Counted from the stretch's first letter, positions 9,663 to 21,617 are shown. The stretch: 64,000 nucleotides of DNA from Brachionus manjavacas (GCA_019054805.1 JAHQIY010000003.1:682001-746000), one strand, 5' to 3'. Program-made: numbers and translations. Notes: generated by a model from the letters alone, not told the origin.

Positions 9663-11862
9663 TAATAAATGGCCACTTCTAGCCTGAACAAATAATAAAG
9701 AAAAAAATGGAGAAAAGAAAACAACAATAATTTCAGATCTCTTCTGATCGCACATGTCTAATATTTTAAACAGTGTTAAATACTATCACTTGCTAAGCGC
9801 ATGAGATCATAGTATTGCACTGTGAAACTATAGACATGTAAGTTGAATAGAGTCGGTGTTGTAGTTATTGAGAGAACTACAACACAACAAAGGAAATTTA
9901 AATACCGTATACCCTTGCAAAGAGATGCATGCACCAAAAACCAAAACTCAAGTTTTAGCCCTAGCATCACGTTACATCTCGCCCGTGTTAAACTTTCCCC
10001 CTTTTGATACGTGCATTAAAATGCAGATTTTTGGTGTTGAACGCCGCGTTAATTCCTAAAAATCAAATTTAGATGTGGCATCAATAATACATGTTAGTCA
10101 TTAACTAATTTTTGAAATTCAAATTTAGATGTCGGGTTAAAAATTGAAAAAAAAAATTAATTCATAAGTGCTTATTCTTCTTTTAGTAAATTAAAATAGT
10201 TTACATTTAATTACATAACTATTCAAATGGATTCACAGTCTGAGTTACTCAAGAATGGAATATAAACTTGTTTATCTGTAAATTTACAACTCAAACATCC
10301 AAAGATGTCACATCTAAGTACAATTTTTTATCTAGTTTAAAAAATAAAATAAATAAAGAGTCGATATTTTTCTGAATTTTATTTATCAAAAAGGTTTTGA
10401 TTTTAAAAAAGTTTCAGGATTTTGTCGTAGAATAACCTAAATAAGAAAGAAGTGATCTGCTTCTCTATAAAACAAAGTTTTTTTTATCTAATTTAAAATT
10501 AAAATTTTTTAATTCATTTGATAAAAATAATCCAGAGCTAAATTTAATTGTTAAAGATTCTTTTCAAAAGATAAAAATGGAATCTTGAAAAATAAGGAAT
10601 CAATGATGGTAAATAAAATTGAGAGAAAAAATAGTCGTTATTTCTAATTATTATTCACAGAATTACAACAGAGGTATCAAAAAAAAAACAAAAAGCAAAA
10701 TAAATTAAGGACGTACCTAACCACCACAAATTCAAGTATGACCAACACACATTCAAATCCAGATGAGCACACAAATTTAAAAACTTACTTGATGACTTAA
10801 TAAATCCTCTTTTTTCAATAAAATTAAATAAATAATGTTAAGCTGTTTTAAAAAATAAATTTAAAATTTAAAAAATGAATTGAATAAAAAATATAAATTA
10901 TTGTCTGATACGGAAGAACAATATATTTAAAAGAATTTAAAAGAGTTGAGCGTAACGTATAGATTTTCCTTAAAGACTTAAAGATTTTTCATCATTGATA
11001 AACAAATTGTTCCATCTTTCGAGATATTCAATTTTTTTTTAAAAACCAAGCAACACCTACTGGTTGTAATAATCCAATTAGTCGAGGTAGGATAATATTT
11101 GATTTAATTTTCAAAATTGATTTTGAAAAAAATTTTCCTCATTTGTTAGCTATTTTCTCATAAAAAATTTTCTTAAATTTGACAAAATTCTAAGTTATGT
11201 AAGCGAAATTATTTTCAAGTTATCAAAGTTGGAACTGATAAAAAAATAATTAATAATCATTTATGAATTAATTTTTTTTATCTTATGATGATGACGGATT
11301 ATCTCTGTTGGAGATAATTCTCATCATCATTATTCTCTCTTTTACTGCAAAGATTTGTAAGAATGTATTGTTTCAAATCTATTGAAATTGTTTTTATTGG
11401 ACCAATTATAGGTAAGCGTATCATATTTGAGTTATCAGGTCATTTCAATCGATTTTTGTTTAAATTCAAGAATTCAATGAGCAGAATATAAATTTTTCCT
11501 TTTTTTATTAAATATTCAGCACTTAAGCCTAGTTTAACGAATTTTATGGTTTTTAGACCTTGTTGGCTGAAAAATAAATTCATGTAATATCTAAAAGTGC
11601 GCATCAAATAGATTTTTTAAGTGCTTTAAAATGATTATAGTATTTTGATAATCTAAAAACAATATTTAGATTATCAAAATTTTTGACCAACTTTGCCTAG
11701 AAATCTCCTTTTTATTGTCTAAAATATATAAATTTATTCAATATTTTGAAGATATCAAGATAATCATTTCTCAAGTGATCATTAAAATTTTTCAACAATA
11801 TTAAAATTTTAATTATTTTCAATCAAAATCTTCTTTCCAAAGCAAACTAAATCGATTTGATT
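9661..11862. repeat. Right arm of 2.2-kb inverted duplication
   Basis: Reverse complement of 1609-3810. It holds an inverted 5' LTR segment (about 9661-9890) and then the inverted 5' flank of the element. It ends at 11862, just inside a small open frame on the minus strand. Confidence 0.85.
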
Positions 11863-12120
11863 AAAGCTAAAAGTCCAATAATAACAAAAACAAGATAATC
11901 TGCTCTAATGAATGAAAATTCACATTCAACCTTTGTTTTTAAAATACTTTTTGCGAAACGAACACGACAGTTCGATAAATAATTTAAGCTTGGATTTAAC
12001 ATTGAAGTTGCAGTGGCAGTCTCTGGAGAAGACGCAATTGTATTCAAGGTAGTAGTCTCGTTGGTGGTCAGTGTGGTGATCAGTGTAAATAAAGTACAAA
12101 AAAGAATAAGTTTGTTTGTT
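11847..12120 (-). CDS. Possible small secreted or membrane protein, fragment
   Basis: The minus-strand frame is open from about 12120 to a stop at 11847. It reads as a hydrophobic leader (LILFCTLFTLITTL), a Thr/Ser-rich stretch, and a C-terminal membrane-like segment (YLVFVIIGLLALI). There is no ATG near the leader, so the true start must lie in another exon or be lost. The last codons and the stop fall inside the end of the inverted duplication (11862), so the C-terminus may have been replaced by that rearrangement. I cannot assign a family. Confidence 0.25.
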
Positions 12121-12245
12121 TAGTTGAAAAGCGTTTTTTTTTTTGTTTAATTTTTTAGTGTAAAAAAAAAAAATAAAGCTAAAATATTTAAAATCAGAGA
12201 GATAATCCCTTATCATTTAGCCATTCACTGAATTCATTCCATATA

Positions 12246-12283
12246 TTACATAATGGTGTTTTTTTCTTAACACCATTATGTAA
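12246..12283. repeat. Perfect 15-bp inverted repeat
   Basis: TTACATAATGGTGTT and its exact inverse are separated by an 8-base T-rich loop. It could be a tiny fold-back element or the footprint of one. Confidence 0.6.
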
Positions 12284-12395
12284 TCACATCTTGAGCTATT
12301 AACAAAAGTACCGACATTGTCTTTGATTAATTCAATTGTAAGTGTATTTTTGAAAATAACTATTTTTAAGATATTTTATGAATAGTTTATTTAAA

Positions 12396-12800
12396 TTAAT
12401 AAAAATATAAAATGTAATAGATAACTGCAATTAATTGAAATATTTTGGAGAACTTGAAATATTTTATTGAAATGACAATTTTACCATACTTTTTAAAAAT
12501 AAAGTAGGAAACAAGATCACCGGTAAATAGAAGAGCGTAGCTTTTATTTTTTAAGTTCAATTTTGGAATGTGATTTGTAAATATTGTAAAAAGGAGAGGT
12601 CTAATTACAACTCCTTGAGGTAGCCCTGACTGAATGTCACCCTGAGCTGAAGAATAGTCATTTACTTTTACAAAAAACTTCCTATTATTGAGAAAATCTC
12701 TTACCCACTCCAATATATAGAGTGGTACTTTTAATTGGGACATTTTGTAGAGTATTCCATTGTGCCAAGTTTTATCAAAGGCTTAAGAAATTTTTTTTAG
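12396..12800 (-). pseudogene. LINE reverse transcriptase fragment
   Basis: A minus-strand fragment reads AFDKTWHNG-like, then YILEWVRDFLNNRKF, then GLPQGVVIRPLLFTIFTNHIP, then YALLFTGDLVSY. These are RT motifs of the jockey/CR1 type. The catalytic FADD/YADD box is mutated to FTGD, and a stop lies in the upstream AFDK block, so it is an inactive relic. Nothing of the endonuclease remains nearby. Confidence 0.75.
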
Positions 12801-15445
12801 TTGTTTGGCTGTGACTTTTTAAAGATAAAAGCTAGGTTTCTTTTTCCGCCATAATGCTTATGCGAATCTCTTTCATTTAATTAGTGGTCGGAAGGTCTAG
12901 GTTTCAAGATTTTCTTGGAAACAGGCGGTCCATTACAAGCCTTTCAGAAATTTTTTGGTTTTTACTAGTTTAACAAGTCAGAAACTAGGTCTTAATGTCC
13001 AACTGACACTTTTGCACTAAAGTTCATCAAATTCTCTACAAATAGACGTCAACCAGACATAATTCCTAATACCATCCGACTCCGGTCCGTGTTTTAGCAT
13101 AAGCCATCTCTTTTGTGCTTTTTCTCAAAAGATACAATTATCAAACTAAAAAAGTAAAGGCAAAAAATAAAATGTCTCATTTTTCAATATTTTAGCAGTT
13201 TATATTCAAATTTGATGCTCAAAATTTCAAAGATGTAAACAATTTTTTAGACAGATACAATAAATATGATTTTCGGCAAAGAATTATTTAAGAATATGTA
13301 ATAAAATATTAAATCAAATTTCAATTGCTAAAAAATGATTTATAACCCTGTCACAAAGAAAACGATGATTAATCGATGAAAATTGAAATTGATAGATGAA
13401 TCATTAATGAGTTATGAACCATTTCATCTAGATTCACCGATCAAAATAAGAATATTTCATCGGAAATAATCGAAGAAAATTTTTTTTAATACATCATAAT
13501 TTATTTAATTTTTAAATGATAGTTTTTTAATTTTTCAAATAAGTTTTAAGTTAATAATAAGCAAAAATTTAATAAATTTTTATTCAACTGATTTTTAACT
13601 GAAAATTAATTTTGACACTTGATTAAGGCGAACATTAATTCACATTTTCTCAATAGAAAGACTTTAATTTCTTAATCAATAAGTTGCTTATTAATTTTAA
13701 AATTACTTAATAGCCCTTTAACTAGACACAAATTAGCTTGAGTAAATTTGAAATCAAAGAACATTACAAGCAATCCAATTATATAAGATACTATTTTATT
13801 AAAAAAAAAAAAAAAAATTATACCGAGAAAGCACGTCCATTATTGAAGTGGTTTCGATTGACTTTGGTTTGAATTGTTTGCTTATTGCTCTCCTAGTTCG
13901 ATTTGATCGTGATTTGAGTCCTTGAGTGGTGAGGTCTAAAAAAAAAAAAAAAAAAGAAAATGGAAAAAAAAAAGAAAACAGAAACTAGAAAATAGAAAAT
14001 AGAAAAAAAAAAAAAGAAAACAGAAACTAGAAAATAGAAACTTTACTAACTAAAAACTTGAATAATAATTTAGAAAATTAAAGAAAAAAAAAAAATTATG
14101 TATTTATGAACATTTAAAATTCGATACGGAAAAGTACTCTTCATTTGTCTTACAATTATTTTTGTCCTAATTGTTTGATTACTTTATTTTATTATTTTTT
14201 TTTTTATTTTTTACATCGCCTACAAGGCGTTCATTGAATAAATCATTCATATATAAATAACGTCTTTTGTTAAGAGCTGATACACTGATAAATAATTGAA
14301 CATGAATTATCACTAAATATCGCCTTATAGAATTATTGGATTATCAGCTTTATCTTTTTCGGCTATTAGACTAAACATTCTTTAACTGAACTGGCTGATT
14401 TTATAATTTTCGTTATTTTTTTCTAATTATTTTGGTAATTTACGAATTTTTAGGCAATATCTAAATAAATAAAAATTCAAATTATATTAATGGCTATTTA
14501 AGAATAAAATTAATAAGTAATTTTTTTTCGAATCTTTTTAAAGAAATCCTGAAATTGTTTACAAATAAAATTTGATGTCAACTAACCAAGTTTGTTTCGT
14601 TTAATTTCTATTTGAAAAACTGAATATTCTCATGATCAGTTCTATAGAAAGGGAAAGTCAAAATCGAAACATCTATTTAGTAAATTTAAAAGCAAAATGA
14701 AAAATTTCTAAGAACCAATAACTCTTCACAATCAAATAATTTAGCTCATGAACATGAACCTTTTCTTGGCTTTAATCCAAATAATACAATCATAATTAAT
14801 GAGATGTTTCAAGAATGAAGCAACGATGAAAATGCTAAGTTTTTCATGATTAGGTCATTTTTTATGTTCTGAAGAGAAAAAGATGAAAATTTCCTGGTTT
14901 TAATCCAGAAACATTTTTCATGCATATTCATAGATGAAACATCCATGAAGTCATCGATTTTAGCTTGACTGGGAATTAAAGGAATTGAATGCCAAAAACA
15001 ATCAAGTGAGAAAAAACCTTAAATAATAGCTTTGATTTCAACATTTAAGCTTTCAATATTTAATAATACCAACATCATTTTTAAAAATTTTGTAAAAATA
15101 TTTTAAAAGTTTTTCAGCTAATTTTTTTTATACACAAGATTAAAATTATTTAAGCTAAATTTTTTTTATAAAAATAGATTAAATTTAAATACATTTTATT
15201 TTGGATAAATGAATATTTAATCAATCTTCTATGGAATGGGACACTAGCCTGTTGACTAACCTAGAGACTTAAAAAAAAGGTCAATTAGCCAAATTTTAAA
15301 TTTGTTATTTATTCTTTTTGTAACTAAAATTTATGTTAAAAAACAAAATCATCAGTAAAATAACAAACAAATGGAATTGAGTTTAAAATGATTTTTTGAT
15401 TCTAAGTAATAAAGCATAACAGCAATCTTTGTTTAAAGATCAAAC
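12801..15445. other. Gene-free AT-rich stretch
   Basis: No convincing coding sequence. It holds several A-tracts (about 13800, 13937, 14005) and the short tandem repeat listed separately. A motif CACTAGCCTGTTGA at 15242 recurs at 19978 on the far side of the receptor gene and may belong to a dispersed repeat. Confidence 0.5.
13945..14043. repeat. A-rich tandem repeat, about two units
   Basis: The unit GAAAACAGAAACTAGAAAAT occurs twice, with A-runs of more than ten between copies, plus partial units on either side. Confidence 0.6.
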
Positions 15446-15746
15446 CAGAGTTAGTCAAAAGTCAAAGTCACGAAGTCCAAGTCAAGTCTGGACTTTGACT
15501 TTAAATTTATTTTTTTTAATTTAAGTTAAAACTAAAATTCTTTTAAATAAAATTTAGTTTTCGAATTTTAATTTTTTTAAATTAAATTTTAAATTATCAT
15601 TGTTAATTTTTCTGTAATTTAGTGTTAAAATAGAACGATGAGGTCTAATGTTATAGCCTGAAAATAATTAAGTTGACTTGAGTGGACTCAAATCAAAGGC
15701 GACTAAAACGATTCTGACTTAAAAGTTTTACATTTTACCAACTCTG
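15446..15746. mobile_element. hAT-like MITE, 301 bp
   Basis: The ends are CAGAGTTAGTCAAAAGT and, on the other strand, CAGAGTTGGTAAAATGT, with CAAAGTC subterminal motifs. The 8-bp flanks GATCAAAC and AATCAAAT match at six positions, as expected for a decayed 8-bp target duplication. CAG-type ends with an 8-bp duplication are typical of hAT elements. There is no coding capacity. Confidence 0.6.
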
Positions 15747-16077
15747 AATCAAATTAATTTTTGATAAAACCAAAAACTAGAATTAAGCTTCGATCTAGTT
15801 TTTTTTGAAATGACAAAATTGATTTTTCAAATCTAAAGCTCTATTTATGTTAATCCAAATCAATATCTATGATACTCTAAATTTAATTGACATGATTAAT
15901 CTAACATATAAAAATAATTAAATATTACTCATTTAAAATTGTCTCCTATTACTAATTTAAAACCTCAGAACACTGGAGTCATCAGAGCCCATTAAATTTG
16001 AAAAATAGTTCCTTTTTTCAGAAATAATTGCCAAAACGCTTACATTTTTCAATTTAGAAATTCTAAATGCTTCAATT

Positions 16078-18261
16078 ATGCTTGTTTGTCTGTTGACATT
16101 ACTACCTTTGATGGCCTTGAGCGAAATTTGCAACATCGGACCCCAAAGTCTAAATTGCATAGTCAACTTTACCATCGATGCCAATTTTATTCAATTAATA
16201 AAAAACATGAGCGCTAATGTTTCAGTTATCAGCATTGATTTCAACCATTCTGTCTATTTTCAGTCCAAAATCAGCTACAAAAAAGATCAGCTGTGGAAAA
16301 AGACTGTCTTAATTAAGAATGTAAAAAAATTTGAGATAGAGAATGCGGCTCCATTTTTTTTCACCTTTTTCGCTTGTGTTCAAGTATTCAGCTCCAGAAT
16401 TGATTTCTATTTCAAAGACAAGTCAACGTCATCAGTTGGTGTGTGCAATGGAAAAAATTTACCCCACACTTCCTCTTATTCAATGCAGCCACACAGCAAC
16501 ATATCTTTTAAGTCGGACAACATCTACCCAAGTCAGATTTGTCCTTATGTATTCATGCACAGCCATTTTTTTTATTTCGAACTAAGTAATTTAAACTTGA
16601 CAAACTTTTTACGAATAGTGAAAGTTGTCGATCAAATTGAAATGGCCCTGAGGGTGCTACGAATAGTAGACAGTGAGATAAGATGGGAGCCGAGTATTTT
16701 GAACAAAGGATTCGGCTCAGGCATTTACTCTTTGGAGATTTTAAATTCGAGCCTGCACAATTTCAGAAAAGTAAAGGCGAATCTGCTTAAATTGTTAGTT
16801 CTCAATTTGGTGAATATGAAAGAAGTGCTGACTAACTCAAGCCAGGAGTGGCTGTTTGACTTGAACCCTCAAAATAGCATAGATCTGGACGATTGCTATC
16901 AGATAACTAGACAGCATAGATTCGAGAGAAAATTTGTCGATGTGGTTCTGAACAGTTCGGACTACACATATCCCGATGAGGACTTTTGCAGATTTAAAAA
17001 TTTTCCTCACCATCACTTGATATTTCCAGTCATTGTCTCACCTGCAAGTTTAACTTGTACCTGCACGCTCACTTGGTTGATCTTGAACTGGAAATTGCGT
17101 CAAATTTTGAACACAAACCAATCCTACTATTACACTAGTTTGTCCATGAAGACACCAGCACTGCTCGATTGCTTTGCAAATTTTGATCGCCATGTTGAAA
17201 GATGTCGCCTTGGACAGAGATTGATTGACTGCGGTGCTCATGTGAACCGCTCCTTTTATTCAAAGTGTGAAATGAACAGAAGCTATTACAGAAAAGAGTG
17301 TGTTAGAAAATTGATTGAGATCATTTTGATGCTAGGATTGGCCGCGTTCGGATCCGTAGTGATTATTGCTATTCTGGCGCCGCTGTCTCTAAAACCATGC
17401 AAAGATAATATGGAAATATTGTACATTAGTGAGCTTGTGTTTGAGTTTATTTCCTGTCTGTTTTTATTTTTTCCTTCTTTGGTTCGAGTCTCAGACAACT
17501 ATTTCGGCGAAATATACAACGAGATACGATGTGAACTCGACTTTCGGTCAAGTTCTTACCAATTAAACAATATAAGTGTTTATTTAATTGATTTTTTCAT
17601 CTACACATTTATCACAGCTGCAAATGTATCAAATGCCTGCGTTGTTTTCTATTCGTATATTAGAGTTTTTCGGCCTTTGATGTTTAGGACATTTCTCAAA
17701 ATTAAATTATCGCTGCCGATGGTGGTCATTTCAGTATCACTATTAGCATTAATATTCAATTTGGACCACTTTATGGTTTGTTATTTTTTTTCATGTTTGG
17801 AAATAAGGCGTCTGGGAAAAAGAATGAAATTGGTGATGTTGATCAAAAATACCAGTTTGTTTGTACTAGTGGTCTGCGATTTGGTTTTGATTGCATTTTT
17901 GATTCAATTTTTGTTCACCAAGTCGAGACAGCAAAAAAAGCTGCCTGTAACGCCAAAAAAGTACATGCAAAAATATGAAGAAATGTTCGTGAAGCCAATT
18001 CTGAAGCTCATATTAAACAGCGTTCTAATGCTATGTTTGAATGCAATACCACATTTTTTGCTCTCTTTCTATCGTATTAAGAGTGTAAGCCAATTTACTG
18101 AATATCCACTAAATGACAAGTACTCAAAGTACGTTAATTCATCCTACAGAATTTATTTGATTCTATCAAATTTATTTTATATCTCGAACATTTTTCAAAG
18201 AGTTTTGATAAATGTTAAACTAACGCATGGTTTTGATCATTGGTTGACATTTTTCAAATGA
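16078..18261 (+). CDS. Seven-helix receptor with LRR-like ectodomain
   Basis: Complete single-exon ORF of 727 residues. The ATG at 16078 gives a clean signal peptide (MLVCLLTLLPLMALS). Residues ~20-400 are an extracellular region with irregular leucine-rich strands, many Asn glycosylation sites and Cys clusters, including DFCRFKNFP and the CTCTLTWL block near 300-325. Seven hydrophobic segments follow, at about 411-433, 450-475, 500-530, 544-568, 590-615, 640-665 and 688-715. There is a basic cytosolic loop (KSRQQKKLPVTPKKY) between helices five and six. This is the layout of a GPCR with a large ectodomain, but I see no DRY or NPxxY motif, so coupling is uncertain. It is a paralogue of the gene at 1-1492. 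Confidence 0.85.
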   Translation: MLVCLLTLLPLMALSEICNIGPQSLNCIVNFTIDANFIQLIKNMSANVSVISIDFNHSVYFQSKISYKKDQLWKKTVLIKNVKKFEIENAAPFFFTFFACVQVFSSRIDFYFKDKSTSSVGVCNGKNLPHTSSYSMQPHSNISFKSDNIYPSQICPYVFMHSHFFYFELSNLNLTNFLRIVKVVDQIEMALRVLRIVDSEIRWEPSILNKGFGSGIYSLEILNSSLHNFRKVKANLLKLLVLNLVNMKEVLTNSSQEWLFDLNPQNSIDLDDCYQITRQHRFERKFVDVVLNSSDYTYPDEDFCRFKNFPHHHLIFPVIVSPASLTCTCTLTWLILNWKLRQILNTNQSYYYTSLSMKTPALLDCFANFDRHVERCRLGQRLIDCGAHVNRSFYSKCEMNRSYYRKECVRKLIEIILMLGLAAFGSVVIIAILAPLSLKPCKDNMEILYISELVFEFISCLFLFFPSLVRVSDNYFGEIYNEIRCELDFRSSSYQLNNISVYLIDFFIYTFITAANVSNACVVFYSYIRVFRPLMFRTFLKIKLSLPMVVISVSLLALIFNLDHFMVCYFFSCLEIRRLGKRMKLVMLIKNTSLFVLVVCDLVLIAFLIQFLFTKSRQQKKLPVTPKKYMQKYEEMFVKPILKLILNSVLMLCLNAIPHFLLSFYRIKSVSQFTEYPLNDKYSKYVNSSYRIYLILSNLFYISNIFQRVLINVKLTHGFDHWLTFFK

Positions 18262-19170
18262 TCCTTTTTTTAGGCAAAAATTTTCAAAAAGATGATTAAT
18301 AATTTCGTGCAAAGAAAAGTTGCATTAGGTACATTTAAATTTCTTGTGCTATACATGAGCTCTAAAGAGAAAATAAACAATTTATAGAATGATAATGAAA
18401 AAAAATGTCAGAGTAGATTCGAGAGAAAAATTAGACCAAAATTTAAAAAATGCTTAGAAGAAAATTAGAAGAAAATAAACAAAAAAGACAAATTTGGAAA
18501 AATAATTACTAAATTTTATAATTTTTTATTTCTAATCATTTTTTTTTAAATAAAATTAATGACACTTTTTATTTTATAAATTAATAATAAAAATATTGTA
18601 AAGTGCGGGAAATAAAAAACGAGTTAGAATGTCTTCTAAGAGGTATATCTTAGTAATTACTCCATAGACTTCCATCAACCGGCATATATTCTAAATAAAT
18701 AAATTTCGAAATTTCGAGTAGGAAATAAATTTTGGAAAAAAGCTGAAAATTAAGCCATTTTTTTTAGTTTTTTAGTATTGTTTCTAGTCCTAGGATTACC
18801 CCACAACCGCATATAACATATATATATATTCTGAAACAAGAAAAAATTCTAAACAAATCATTGATTTTACTTTTTTTATTTTTAGAGTTAAACGTTTAAA
18901 AAGATTGGTAAAAAAAAGTGATTTTTTCATTATTTTCAATAAAAAAATAGTTTTTATTCAGTTTTTGAAATTTATAAGTCTCAGTTAAGTTTATTGTAAT
19001 TCATAATATATATTGAATTATTTATTTGAAAAATTTAAAATTTAAAAAATTAAAATGCCAAAAAAAAACAAACATCAAATAACCAAACTTCAAAGCTTGG
19101 GCATTAATCTTTACCAAACACCATCAAAATCAATTACCTTTTTAAACAATAAATAATTTAAAAACATTGT
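18262..19170. other. 3' flank of the receptor gene, no gene seen
   Basis: AT-rich sequence with AATAAA-like signals about 110 bp after the stop. No ORF with coding character on either strand. Confidence 0.5.
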
Positions 19171-19341
19171 AATGCAAAAAACATGCTAAATATTGGATAA
19201 GGCTCCGCAAAAATTTTGCAATTTTGCCGGAAAATGCACTCATTAAAAAGTATTTAATTCAACTGCGCAATATAATGGCAGAGTTTTTGCAGAGCCTTAT
19301 CTAATATTTAGCATGTTTGTTGCATTAGTTAGCATTTTGCC
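19171..19341. mobile_element. MITE family A, copy 1
   Basis: Inverted ends of about 35 bp (TGCAAAAAACATGCTAAATA and its near-inverse, continuing into GATAAGGCTCCGCAAAA) surround a ~90-bp centre. The reverse complement matches 53825-53972 along nearly its whole length. It is non-coding. The superfamily is not determined because no clear target duplication is visible. Confidence 0.75.
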
Positions 19342-19471
19342 AAAGATCTAATCAAATACCATTCAACAGTTATAAAAAAAAGTTATTTTCATCTTTTTCT
19401 CATTATTGTTTTTTTTTTTTTTTTTATACTACCGACACGATTGAAAACTTTATTTATTTCCGGAAAAACAT

Positions 19472-19625
19472 CTAACTCGGTTTGGTAAAGTGTTTTCTTC
19501 TAATAAGGTTTTCTCGCTCGAATGAATTACGTCTATAGCTACTTAAATTTGAAAATGGCGAGTCATCAAGCGCTGAGCTGTTTACATAAGCTGAACACTT
19601 AGACGTCGATTGTTCTAAAACAAAA
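19472..19625 (-). CDS. Possible terminal exon of an unknown gene
   Basis: A minus-strand frame follows a plausible acceptor (TTTGTTTTAG at about 19615). It encodes a Ser-rich, basic tail (SSALDDSPFSNLSSYRRNSF, then ENLIRRKHFTKPS) and ends with a TAG at 19472. The composition looks more coding than the neighbourhood, but I find no upstream exon. It may be a relic. Confidence 0.25.
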
Positions 19626-20423
19626 TTTGATACCTTTAATTTTAATAAATAAATCAAAGACATGGCCAACTATGCTTTTAATTCCAAACTCTACTAAATT
19701 TCAATAATTCCTATAATAAATAATAATTTTTTGAACCAAATCTCGATGAAAGCTGCCTTACAAGCTCTTGAATTTCTTAAAAATGTGGATGATACCCAAC
19801 AATAAACCGTTGAAGATAATTCAAAAAATTCAAAAAATTTAATTAAAATTTTTCAAGGTTTTGCTCAATAAAAAAATTTAATTTTTTTTACAAATTTATA
19901 AATTGTTATTTTTAAAATTGAAATAATTATTTTATAAAATTAATTAAATGAAGTGTTTATCGATCTTCATGGCATTGACACTAGCCTGTTGATTACATTT
20001 ATAAATGAACTAACTGTCAGAATTTTTCATGATTTTTAATTTGTCGATGATAAACTTACATTGAATTGTACCAATTGTCACCCGAAAGCAGTAGATTCTA
20101 AACTTTCATTTGCAAAAAGAATTATATTTGCTTTTGTCAGTATTTTTTATGCAAGAGGCGTTTAATTCCAAAATGTTTGTCTCATTGTCAAAAATTTATG
20201 AAGATCGAGCTTTACTTGTGACAAATGTATATAATTTACATGTATACATTTGTCTATTATTAAAAAAGAAATATTCTTATAAAAAAAATACTTTTTTTGC
20301 CTCTCTTTAGACTTCAAGGTTATGATCGAGTTCTGCTTATTCAAAGTAATCACTGAATGCAAAAAAAAATTAAATTTATATTAAACAATACTATATGTTA
20401 TAAATACTAAGAATATAAGGGTC

Positions 20424-21617
20424 TAGTCCATAGTGTTATCAGGTGATAACAAAATATGTTATCAACGGGTACCATACAGTTTATGTGAACAGTCTGATAA
20501 CAAAAATGTTATCAATACTATTTTAATAATATTTTTGAACTATACCTTAATAAAATGTTATCATCAGCGAAATTTTGTTATCATGCATAATATAATGTTA
20601 TCACGAACATAAATAAAGACATTTTGCAAATTAGAAAAGTTTATTTGAATCTCTTAAATAAGTTTTTTGGGGAAAATCTATTTTAGTTATTATTTTTATG
20701 GGCGCGAGAGATATGTAAATTGACTCCTCGTTTGCCTTCCATGTACTTTCTACATTCGGGACATGGTGTAGAATTTTTTTGTCACTCAATACTTTCTTGA
20801 TTTCTTCAACAGATGCATAATTGGCTCGAATTTCTGATGATTTAATTTCGCATATAATAGCCTTTTGCCTAACTGGATTCGATATATTTACATTACAAAT
20901 TTTTTGATTTATTTTATCTAACTCATCTTCACTGGCTAAATTATTAACGTCAATATCTTCTGCATCATGAACACTATCTGAAAGTTCAGCAACAGGATTA
21001 AAGGTTCCAGAACTTATGTTTGAGTATCCACGAACAGTGTTTTCTTCTGAGAAACACATTTCATCTTTATCGACCAAATCATCAACATCAATCACATTAG
21101 CTTCATTAGCTCCTTCTTCAGCATCCGAAATGACGATAGATTCTTTTTCAGAATTTGTATCAGACCTGGACTGGGAATTTAATTCAAATTCTTCATCATC
21201 AGTCGGTTTTTGAAAATTGGCCTCAAATTGGGATAACCTTTTTATTAATTATAATTAAATGTGTGATTGACAGTCTGGTGTTTAAAATTTTCAATTCTTT
21301 AATTTTTTTATATGAGCTGAGTATATGATTGAGCCTTCTCTACACTACTTCTTCAATTTTATTGAATCATGACTGTATGCAATTTTTAAAAAGAGATCTT
21401 TATAAATTTTAAAATTTCCCATAATTATCAACACAAAAACTTTTTTTAAAAAAATCAATTAAAAGAATTTTTATTTATATTTCAGGAGTTAGGGGTGATG
21501 TTATCATAACACTAAAAATGCTATCATAGAGTTATTTTTGTTATCAGACTTTTCCCATAAACGGTATAGTACCCGTTGATAATATATTGTGTTATCACCT
21601 GATAACACTATGGACTA
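20424..21617. mobile_element. 1.2-kb TIR element with GTTATCA subterminal array and an internal ORF
   Basis: Both ends start GTCCATAGTGTTATCAGGTG on opposite strands and match over about 60 bp with few differences. TA flanks each end, consistent with a TA target duplication. Both subterminal regions are packed with GTTATCA/TGATAAC motifs, about a dozen in all, some arranged as the palindrome GTTATCAGGTGATAAC. One acidic ORF lies inside on the minus strand. I do not recognise a transposase, so it may be a non-autonomous element that captured a host exon. A TA duplication would fit Tc1/mariner-like mobilisation. Confidence 0.7.
20631..21230 (-). CDS. Acidic ORF inside the GTTATCA TIR element
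   Basis: The frame is open for about 198 codons to a stop at 20631. The N-terminal two-thirds is very acidic and Ser-rich (KESIVISDAEEGANEANV, then VIDVDDLVDKDEMCFSEEN). The C-terminal part (SVEEIKKVLSDKKILHHV, then IYISLAPIKIITKIDFPQK) looks folded. The first in-frame Met is near 21060. Upstream codons are open back to a stop near 21238, so a 5' exon or a lost start is likely. No DDE, zinc-finger or HTH motif is visible. The function is unknown. Confidence 0.45.
   Translation of the reverse strand, partial: QFEANFQKPTDDEEFELNSQSRSDTNSEKESIVISDAEEGANEANVIDVDDLVDKDEMCFSEENTVRGYSNISSGTFNPVAELSDSVHDAEDIDVNNLASEDELDKINQKICNVNISNPVRQKAIICEIKSSEIRANYASVEEIKKVLSDKKILHHVPNVESTWKANEESIYISLAPIKIITKIDFPQKTYLRDSNKLF

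Noticed and set aside
13945-14043. CRISPR-like array
   Set aside because: Two imperfect A-rich units without unique spacers, in a eukaryotic context. Simple tandem repeat.
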